DNA of 6,060 nt from Eubacteriales Family XIII. Incertae Sedis bacterium (GTDB lineage: Bacteria > Bacillota > Clostridia > Peptostreptococcales > Anaerovoracaceae), in assembly GCA_031290715.1 (NCBI GenBank), contig JAITNA010000072.1, forward strand, positions 1 through 6,060, read 5' to 3'. Made by a program: the position numbers and the translations under genes. Positions 1 to 5,102 of the stretch are shown here, in pieces. The notes beneath the pieces were generated by a model. That model had not been told where the DNA came from. It was given only the letters and a program-made list of their open reading frames with translations, and searched no databases. Each line of letters starts with the position of its first letter. The first letter of the stretch is position 1.

Positions 1-10
1 ATTTCCGCCA

Positions 11-29
11 AATAAAAAAGGACATCCGC
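11..29 (-). terminator. Terminator-like end of the structured RNA
   Basis: On the minus strand, GCGGATGTCC (20-29) is followed at once by TTTTTTATT (11-19). The pairing partner is not adjacent; it lies in the apical loop at 79-88. Termination may therefore depend on the long-range helix forming. A competing local hairpin GGGC-ATCC-GCCC (77-88) would occupy the loop partner, so a switch is conceivable. This reading is inference. Confidence 0.5.
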
Positions 30-132
30 TCACGGTCGCCAAACCGAACCAAGTGCCATAAAGACCCAAAGTCTGTGGGCGGATGCCCTTGTTGGGATCT
101 TTATGCAGCCCCGAGGGGCTGTTCGATTTGGC
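11..132 (-). ncRNA. Unassigned structured RNA, about 120 nt, with loop-to-tail pseudoknot
   Basis: No protein gene fits here, but the minus strand folds well. A perfect 12-bp closing stem pairs 121-132 (GCCAAATCGAAC) with 38-49 (GTTCGGTTTGGC), counting one G-U. Inside it are a short GC-rich hairpin at 107-120 (AGCCCC/GGGGCT) and a second helix pairing 95-105 (CATAAAGATCC) with 57-67 (GGGTCTTTATG), giving a three-way junction. The apical loop carries GGGCATCCGC (79-88), which is complementary over all 10 bases, with one G-U, to GCGGATGTCC (20-29) in the 3' tail. A U-run (11-19) follows directly. The closing stem begins six bases after a -10 box, so the transcript start and the fold agree. It could be a trans-acting small RNA or a riboswitch-like leader of a gene beyond the left edge. 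I do not recognise a known family; it does not show the core motifs I know for tmRNA, SRP RNA, TPP, purine or glmS RNAs. Confidence 0.65.
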
Positions 133-138
133 AAGCAG

Positions 139-147
139 ATTATACCA
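139..147 (-). promoter_or_regulatory. Extended -10 promoter of the structured RNA
   Basis: The minus strand reads TGGTATAAT: a consensus TATAAT (139-144) preceded by TG-N, the extended -10 form that lessens the need for a -35 box. No good -35 hexamer is seen 16-18 bp upstream, which fits. The likely start is G132, the first base of the RNA's closing stem. Confidence 0.65.
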
Positions 148-187
148 TAAAAAACGACTTGATTTGATATGGCGTGCATCAAACTCA

Positions 188-2470
188 TCAAAGGACTTTT
201 TTGATCAGCGCTTGTGAAGTCCTTTGTTTTGCGAACGGATAGGCTATGAGCGTGAGCAGGACGGAAATACCCGCGAAGATGAGCAGCATACGAATGTCCG
301 CGCCGGCCGCGGCGGGGTCGCTTCCGCTCATCACCTCGCGATAGGCGTCAATCGCGTACGTGAAGGGCAGAAAAGGCGCAAGCTGCGAGATGAAGCTCTT
401 TCCGAGAATCGCGGGAAGCGTACCCGAGGCGCAAACGAGCTGAAAGATCAGCAACAGCAGCGCAAGCGCTTTGCCCGGGATGTCGAACAGGTTGAGCAGC
501 TGCATGATACAGAAGAACGAGAAGGCGACTGCGGAGATCAAAAACGCGAAATCCGGGGCGCCCGCGTGGGGAATGCCGACGAACTTTGCGGCCGCGAGAA
601 CGAAAACGATTTCCAAGGCCAACAGCAGCAGATAAAGCGGCCAGCGGCCGAACACAGCCGAAAAGCGATTTTTGCCGGCGAGCTTTTCGGACGGGAACGG
701 GCTGAAGATGAAAAACAGGAGCAGCCCCCCAAGCCAGAAGCACAGCGTGAGAAACATCGGGGCATAGCCATATCCGAAGTATTCAAGCTCCCCGTAGGTA
801 TCTTCCTGTACGGCGATGGGTTCCGCGATATAGTCGGCATAGGCATCCGCGCCGGCCGTCAGCGAAGCTCCGATTTCAGAGGAGCCATCCGCAAGGCCCT
901 TATTCAAATCCGCAGCCCCTGTGAATAACTCGTTTGCTCCGTCCGCCGCGCCCGCCAGCCCGTCCGTCAGCTCTTCTGTGCCATCCCTCGCCGCCGCCAA
1001 TCCGGATAATAAGGTTTCCGTGCCGCTTTTCAGGGAAGCTGCGCCCTGATCGACGGCGCCGATTGCCGCAGTAAGCGCAAGCGATCCTGACGCGAGGTTT
1101 TGCGCGCCCGTGTTGAGCTGCGTCATGGCGACTCCGGCCCCGGAGAGTCCTTGTTCGAGAGAATCGAGCCCTTGTTCAAGCGCGGCTCCCGCGCCAAGCA
1201 GCGTCCGGCTTTGCGCGGTATCCTCCGGTGTACCCAATGCGGACGACGCGCCGGCCGCATATGCGCGAATCCCCGAAGCCGCCGCGAAGATCGTGGGCGC
1301 GGACGGATTTGCGCTGTACAAGCCCGCTGAAATCTGCGTGATCGCGGTGTAAAGCGGCGGATCAGAAACCCCCGAGGCAATCCCCGGCGTATAACCCGAA
1401 TCATACAAGCCGTTTGCGATATTTGTCAGCGACTGAATCACGGCTTGTTCCTGCGGTGTCGAATCCGGGAGCGTCTGAACAAGGGACAGGATGGCATCGT
1501 GCGCGTTTTTCGCGCCCTGCGCCGCCGCGTCCATACTGCCCGCCGCCGTCCGGATGCCGCCCGCCGCCGTTTCGGAAAGCGATGATATCTGGGGCAGCGG
1601 CTCCCGCAAAGCGAGCAGCCCTCCGTTCAGCGCCGCCGCCGCTTCCCTGAGCGAAGCGGCGCCATTTTCGGCGTTTTGTATGCCCGCGAGCGCAAGCGCC
1701 GTTCCCGCGGCAAGCTGATTTGTATTCGCGGGAAGTTCCGCCGCGCCGGACCGAAGCGCGGACGTGCCGTCCCGGAGGTTTTCCGCGCCCGTGCGCAAAT
1801 CTGTCCCGCCCGCGGCGAGATTTTCCGCGCCGTCCTCGATCAGCAAGGCGCCGTCATAAGCGTTCGCAATCCCGTTCGCAAGCTCATCCGCGCCTTCCGA
1901 CAGCGCGCCCGCCCCATCTGCGGCTTCGTCAAATCCATCTTTGGCATCATACAGCCCTTCGGCAAGCGCTTCTGTATACTGTTTGCTGATTTCCGCGTTC
2001 ACGGTACGGTAGATTTCATTTTCGATTCGTGAGGACAGGGCTGAGAGCATGGCGTTTTTCCGTTCGTTCGAGAAAAAGATGATCTCAGCTTGCCGCGGCG
2101 CGGACGTTTCCCCGGCGGAAACTTTCGCGGAGAAATCCCGCGGAATGATCACGGCCATATAGTACGGGCTTTGCGCCGGCCCCCCATCCAATAACATTCC
2201 TGTTTCTTCCGTCCAGCGCACGGTATCGTTTTTAAGGATGGATTCCGCAAGCTCCGCGCCGTAGTTTTTCTTCACATCACCCGATTCTGTTCCTTCATCG
2301 AGGTTGACGACGGCGACCGGCAGCTCCTTCATGCGCTCATACGGGTCCATGAAAACGTACACGTAAAGCAGGCCGAACAACGCGACGATAAGCGGGACGA
2401 CAAGTATCGCCGCCCATGTCAGCTTCCTCGAAAAAGCCGTCCGAAAAGAATCAAGTATTATGTCCCTCAT
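188..2470 (-). CDS. yhgE: YhgE/Pip-family membrane protein
   Basis: This is a 760-residue membrane protein of the YhgE/Pip (phage infection protein) family, related to ABC-2 type permeases and to EsaA-like proteins. One membrane segment lies near the N-terminus (about residues 18-40). It is followed by the typical PVAVVNLDEG segment and a large extracytoplasmic region. That region is rich in LxxG heptad repeats (DGAGALSEGADEL, GAENLRDGTSALRSGA, and again LKSGTETLLSGL to GAADLNKGLADG). The last ~190 residues hold five to six hydrophobic segments. The frame stays open upstream into tetR, but the start at 2470 (MRDIILDSF) is preferred because GGAGG (2480-2484) lies nine bases before it and the family's conserved N-terminus begins there. 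In-frame ATGs at 2479 and 2488 sit on or upstream of that site. The substrate is unknown; relatives act as phage receptors or efflux-like exporters. It is divergent from a TetR regulator that probably controls it. Confidence 0.93.
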   Translation of the reverse strand: MRDIILDSFRTAFSRKLTWAAILVVPLIVALFGLLYVYVFMDPYERMKELPVAVVNLDEGTESGDVKKNYGAELAESILKNDTVRWTEETGMLLDGGPAQSPYYMAVIIPRDFSAKVSAGETSAPRQAEIIFFSNERKNAMLSALSSRIENEIYRTVNAEISKQYTEALAEGLYDAKDGFDEAADGAGALSEGADELANGIANAYDGALLIEDGAENLAAGGTDLRTGAENLRDGTSALRSGAAELPANTNQLAAGTALALAGIQNAENGAASLREAAAALNGGLLALREPLPQISSLSETAAGGIRTAAGSMDAAAQGAKNAHDAILSLVQTLPDSTPQEQAVIQSLTNIANGLYDSGYTPGIASGVSDPPLYTAITQISAGLYSANPSAPTIFAAASGIRAYAAGASSALGTPEDTAQSRTLLGAGAALEQGLDSLEQGLSGAGVAMTQLNTGAQNLASGSLALTAAIGAVDQGAASLKSGTETLLSGLAAARDGTEELTDGLAGAADGANELFTGAADLNKGLADGSSEIGASLTAGADAYADYIAEPIAVQEDTYGELEYFGYGYAPMFLTLCFWLGGLLLFFIFSPFPSEKLAGKNRFSAVFGRWPLYLLLLALEIVFVLAAAKFVGIPHAGAPDFAFLISAVAFSFFCIMQLLNLFDIPGKALALLLLIFQLVCASGTLPAILGKSFISQLAPFLPFTYAIDAYREVMSGSDPAAAGADIRMLLIFAGISVLLTLIAYPFAKQRTSQALIKKVL
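189..226 (-). repeat. Inverted repeat at the 3' end of yhgE
   Basis: Ten-base arms CAAAGGACTT (217-226) and AAGTCCTTTG (189-198), read on the minus strand, surround an 18-base loop and overlap the end of yhgE and its stop codon. No U-run follows on the minus strand, so it is a poor intrinsic terminator. It might instead slow 3' exonucleases. The palindrome is certain; any function is not. Confidence 0.4.
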
Positions 2471-2503
2471 AAATTGCATCCTCCGCATGGTTCTGTTATT
2501 ATT

Positions 2504-2583
2504 ACCATATGAAATCATACATCCGTATGGTTTTGATGCAATAGACAATGTGACGGCAAGTGTATGGTTTTGAATGGTTTTGA
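2504..2583. promoter_or_regulatory. Operator-like repeats in the divergent tetR/yhgE promoter region
   Basis: The 130-bp gap between the two divergent genes carries ATGGTTTTGA three times on the plus strand (2527-2536, 2564-2573, 2574-2583, the last two in direct tandem). The first two copies are extended to GTATGGTTTTGA. It also carries the palindrome CATAC-atcc-GTATG (2516-2529) and a wider inverted pair ACCATA (2504-2509)/TATGGT (2526-2531). TetR-family dimers bind palindromes in their own divergent promoters, so these are candidate operators for the neighbouring regulator. The third copy abuts the tetR ribosome binding site. Confidence 0.5.
2514..2541 (-). promoter_or_regulatory. Candidate yhgE promoter
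   Basis: On the minus strand, TTGCAT (2536-2541) and TATGAT (2514-2519) are separated by 16 bp, a plausible -35/-10 pair pointing at yhgE. The palindrome CATAC-N4-GTATG lies between and over these boxes, as expected if a repressor blocks the polymerase. This was found by eye; no start site is known. Confidence 0.4.
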
Positions 2584-2600
2584 AAGGAGATTTTACGCTA

Positions 2601-3161
2601 ATGAACGAGCAAAAGAGCCGAACGACGAAGAAGCGGCTTGCGGCGGCGCTTGAATCGCTCATGCGCGAGAAGCCGCTCGCGAAGATTGCCATTCGGGAGA
2701 TTGCGGCGCGGGCGGGCGTCGACCGGCAGACCTTCTACTATCATTTTGAAACATTGGATCAGGCGGTCCGGTATCTGTGCATGGAAAAGTTCGCCGCAAT
2801 CGCCGTTGACAAGGCAAGCGAGCGGAATCTGCGCGAAATCCTGCGCACGCTGCTGACGCACATTGACGCGGACCGGGAATTTTTCGCCTTATTGATCGAC
2901 ACGGTCGGGCGGGGCACGCTCAAAACCTACCTCAGCGACCGCACGGCAAAAATCGCGAACGCCATCATCGGCGCGGCGCTCGAAGGCGGGAGGGTGAGGG
3001 ATAAGGAGAAGGAATTTGCCGCTTCGTACTGTCTGGCGGCGACGGCGACACTCGTCGAAAGCTGGATACGCGGAGAAATCCGGCTGTCCGCGCCCACGTT
3101 TGTCAGCCTGCTTTGCCGCGCCCCCGAGTGGATTGCAAGCGGGATGAGGGAGCATTGCTGA
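2601..3161 (+). CDS. TetR-family transcriptional regulator divergent from yhgE
   Basis: This is a 186-residue DNA-binding regulator with an N-terminal TetR helix-turn-helix at about residues 10-55. The segment KIAIREIAARAGVDRQTFYYHF is the hallmark recognition helix and the YYHF turn after it. The alpha-helical C-terminal half is the ligand-binding and dimer domain, similar in style to the DhaS/YhgD-type TetR proteins. The start at 2601 (MNEQKSRTTKK) is chosen because AAAGGAG (2583-2589) precedes it, with a slightly long 11-base gap. An upstream in-frame ATG at 2574 lies within the operator-like repeats and has no ribosome binding site. Divergent arrangement with the YhgE-family gene mirrors yhgD-yhgE of Bacillus subtilis, so it probably represses yhgE and itself. 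The ligand cannot be told from the sequence. Confidence 0.93.
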   Translation: MNEQKSRTTKKRLAAALESLMREKPLAKIAIREIAARAGVDRQTFYYHFETLDQAVRYLCMEKFAAIAVDKASERNLREILRTLLTHIDADREFFALLIDTVGRGTLKTYLSDRTAKIANAIIGAALEGGRVRDKEKEFAASYCLAATATLVESWIRGEIRLSAPTFVSLLCRAPEWIASGMREHC

Positions 3162-3178
3162 AAAAACTTTACTGCGGG

Positions 3179-4552
3179 TCAAGCGTCAAGATTCGGCTCC
3201 GAGTCTTCCGGCAGGAGGCTTTCATAGGTCCGGCCCCGCAAACGCCCCCGCCATTCTTTTTTCGCTTCCGCAAGGATTTCCGGTTTTTTTACCAGATCAA
3301 AGGCGGCGCCCGCCAGCGTTTTCGCCGCGGCGGTCACGACCTTCTCTCCGGCCGCGGTCCCGCCCAAACTTGTCACGGCCCAGTTGTGCCAGCCGAAGGC
3401 TTCGGACGGCGCAAGCTGAATGTTCAAAAATCCGATGGGCGCAAACCAACTGTATTCCGACGAATCCGTGACCGGCTGCCCGCTCAGTTCGACAGGCAGG
3501 ATCTCGCCCGAATACCCTGTTTCCGGAACGCCGAGTGTTCTTTGGAGCGCCTTCGCGAGCGCTTCCTCTTCCCGCGTGAACTGCGGCAGCCCCGCTTCCC
3601 GCAGATTTTTATCGAGTAATTCCGACATCTTCAGATTGGGAAGGAGCTCATGCGTCGCCGCGATCATTTCCTGTTTCACCCCGGTTCCGGTCGCGAGGGC
3701 GCAGCCCCTTGCGCAATCGCCCGCCCGCTTGAGCGCGTCCGCCGCCATTTCCGCGTTGGCCATGCGCCCGACGCACCACAAAGTGTGCTTGTCCGGAACC
3801 ACATTCGGAAAGCTCATTCCGACATCGGGGAACGCGTAATTGAATGTGGTAGGCATACTCTCCGGCCCCGGCGGGAGATGTTCGCGGAGAAATTCAAGCG
3901 CAACGCCCATGAGGACGCCCGCGTCCTGTGCGCTTCGCCCGTGCCATGGCGCGTTTCCGTGGGCGGCCTTTCCCTCGAAATGGTACTTCACGTTGAAATA
4001 CGCGTTCGACTTACAGGCGCCGCCCAAATTTCGATGGGAGGGGTGAAAATCCAAAAATGCGTCTACGTTATTAAAACATCCCGCCCTTGCCATAAAGGGT
4101 TTGCCGACGCAAAGCTCTTCCGCCGGCGTTCCGAACACTTTGATGGTGATTTCGACGCCTTCGCTTTGGGCCCAGTCTTTGAGCGCACAGGCGGCGAGCG
4201 GCCCGCCGACCGCAATCAGGTGGTGCGTGCAGCCATGCCCCGGCCCGCCCGGGATGAGCGGTTCCCTGCCGGCCGCGCCTTTTTTTTGAGAAAGCCCCGG
4301 CAGCGCGTCGTATTCGGAGCTGAATCCGATCACGGGGGCGCCGGACCCGAATACCGCGATAAAGGATGTCGGCAGGCCGGCAAGCCCCCGTTCCACCGCG
4401 AAGCCCCGCTTTTCGAGAAGCGCGGCGACTTGTTCCGCGGCAAAATATTCCCGCAGCGGCAATTCCGGGTTTTCCCAAATCTCCGCCGCCGCCGCCAAAA
4501 AATCCGGCCGATTTTCATCGATCCAATCAAATAATGATTTTTTATCCCTCAT
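3179..4552 (-). CDS. abgB: M20-family amidohydrolase, AbgB-like
   Basis: This is a 457-residue cytoplasmic metallo-amidohydrolase resembling AbgB, the p-aminobenzoyl-glutamate hydrolase subunit B, close to full family length. Visible landmarks in order are EYDALPGLSQ (80-89), GHGCTHH (105-111) with likely metal ligands Cys108 and His110, GTPAEE (141-146) with the catalytic and metal-binding glutamates, FHP (169-171), and the lid/dimer segment GKAAHGNAPWHGRSAQDA (194-211). The last is TDSSEYSW to GWHNW (362-391) with the C-terminal ligand candidate His389. The family cleaves amide bonds of N-acyl amino acids or small peptides; the exact substrate here is inferred only. The E. coli enzyme works as AbgA-AbgB, and no AbgA partner is in the window. 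The start at 4552 has AAAGG six bases before it, overlapping the hypA stop region 12 bases upstream, so the two genes are probably co-transcribed and translationally close. It is convergent with tetR, with 17 bp between stops. Confidence 0.92.
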   Translation of the reverse strand: MRDKKSLFDWIDENRPDFLAAAAEIWENPELPLREYFAAEQVAALLEKRGFAVERGLAGLPTSFIAVFGSGAPVIGFSSEYDALPGLSQKKGAAGREPLIPGGPGHGCTHHLIAVGGPLAACALKDWAQSEGVEITIKVFGTPAEELCVGKPFMARAGCFNNVDAFLDFHPSHRNLGGACKSNAYFNVKYHFEGKAAHGNAPWHGRSAQDAGVLMGVALEFLREHLPPGPESMPTTFNYAFPDVGMSFPNVVPDKHTLWCVGRMANAEMAADALKRAGDCARGCALATGTGVKQEMIAATHELLPNLKMSELLDKNLREAGLPQFTREEEALAKALQRTLGVPETGYSGEILPVELSGQPVTDSSEYSWFAPIGFLNIQLAPSEAFGWHNWAVTSLGGTAAGEKVVTAAAKTLAGAAFDLVKKPEILAEAKKEWRGRLRGRTYESLLPEDSEPNLDA

Positions 4553-4555
4553 TTC

Positions 4556-4592
4556 GTACCTTTCTCATGTACCTTTCTCCGTACCTTTCTCC
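4556..4592. repeat. 12-bp tandem repeat carrying the abgB ribosome binding site
   Basis: Three copies of the unit GTACCTTTCTCC (plus strand) lie at 4556-4568 (variant ending CAT, 13 bp), 4569-4580 and 4581-4592. On the minus strand each reads GGAGAAAGGTAC-like and so contains a Shine-Dalgarno core. The copy nearest abgB serves its start. The others encode the repeated EKGT tail of HypA. Confidence 0.8.
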
Positions 4593-4939
4593 GGCGGCGC
4601 GACGGCGATTTCCTTGATACAGAACTCCCTGCCGCCGAGCAGTTCAAGTTCCTTGCCGCCGCACGCGGGGCATACGCCTTTGTGCTCTTTCGCGCGGAAC
4701 ACCTTCCCGCACGCCTTGCACAGGGCGTTGGCCGGCAGGATTTCGACCTCAAGCCGCGCCTGTTCGAGGATCGTCCCCTCCGCGGCCGCGGGGTAGACCG
4801 CTTCGACATAGGCCGGAATCATGGAGGACAGTTCGCCGATCTGAAGGACGAGCGCTTCGATATGATCCGTCAGCGCGTTCTCCGCGGCGAACTGTTCCAC
4901 CTGTTTGACGACCTCCATGACGACACCCAATTCATGCAT
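4565..4939 (-). CDS. hypA: Hydrogenase/urease nickel metallochaperone HypA
   Basis: This is a 124-residue HypA/HybF protein. It delivers Ni(II) for assembly of the [NiFe]-hydrogenase active site, usually with HypB. The N-terminus MHELGVV holds the nickel ligands (Met1 amine and His2) and the Glu3 typical of the family. The zinc site has two CxxC pairs, Cys74/Cys77 and Cys90/Cys93, followed by the usual CPACGG...LLGGREFCIKEIAV strand. The start at 4939 is fixed by the conserved MHE. No well-spaced ribosome binding site precedes it; GAGGAAAG is 17 bases upstream. The C-terminus carries an unusual EKGTEKGT extension made by a tandem DNA repeat shared with the abgB leader. It lies downstream of the oxidoreductase and 12 bases ahead of abgB on the same strand. 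No hydrogenase or hypB is seen in the window. Confidence 0.95.
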   Translation of the reverse strand: MHELGVVMEVVKQVEQFAAENALTDHIEALVLQIGELSSMIPAYVEAVYPAAAEGTILEQARLEVEILPANALCKACGKVFRAKEHKGVCPACGGKELELLGGREFCIKEIAVAPPEKGTEKGT

Positions 4940-5005
4940 ATGCTGATTTTACCATGCTTTCCTCACGCGCGGGGACGAACTTCTTCTTGAACTTCGTTTT
5001 GAATT

Positions 5006-5013
5006 TCTTCATG
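5006..5013. repeat. Target-site duplication, left copy
   Basis: TCTTCATG directly abuts the left terminal inverted repeat. The identical octamer lies at 5103-5110. Confidence 0.85.
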
Positions 5014-5102
5014 GTGTCTATTCAGACCCTCCGGGAAAACTGCTGTCATTCCCGCGAATGCGGGAATGACAAGGTTTCTGCCGCATACCTCTGAATAGAC
5101 AC
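5014..5102. mobile_element. 89-bp MITE-like element with 13-bp terminal inverted repeats
   Basis: The element runs from GTGTCTATTCAGA (5014-5026) to its exact reverse complement TCTGAATAGACAC (5090-5102). It is flanked on both sides, with no gap, by the same octamer TCTTCATG. Terminal inverted repeats plus an abutting 8-bp duplication are the signature of DDE-transposase mobility. The element has no coding capacity, so a transposase would act from elsewhere. Eight-base duplications occur in several families (for example IS256, ISL3, IS66, IS1595), and I cannot assign one. It interrupts the 3' end of the oxidoreductase gene. Confidence 0.88.

Noticed and set aside
189..226. Intrinsic terminator for yhgE
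   Set aside because: The 10-bp stem is real, but it has an 18-base loop and no U-run follows on the minus strand, so it is listed only as an inverted repeat.
224..928. Plus-strand open frame of 234 codons opposite yhgE
   Set aside because: Its translation is a low-complexity run of charged residues without domain features, and it lies opposite the membrane and repeat region of a convincing gene.
2574..2600. Upstream in-frame start for the TetR regulator
   Set aside because: It lies in the operator-like repeats without a ribosome binding site; AAAGGAG at 2583-2589 supports 2601.
2471..2692. Longer yhgE frame starting inside tetR
   Set aside because: The extra 74 residues are non-hydrophobic filler crossing the promoter region, while GGAGG is correctly placed for the start at 2470.
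3162..3178. Bidirectional terminator between the convergent tetR and abgB
   Set aside because: The 17-bp gap has an A-run but no adjacent stem that I can find; the transcripts probably overlap or end elsewhere.
3650..4534. Plus-strand open frame of 294 codons opposite abgB
   Set aside because: It is Arg/Pro-rich with no recognisable motif and fully antisense to a gene with intact catalytic motifs; long antisense frames are expected in GC-rich DNA.
5014..5102. CRISPR repeat or attachment site
   Set aside because: There is a single copy with terminal inverted repeats and a flanking 8-bp duplication, which fits a transposable element instead; there are no spacers or integrase.
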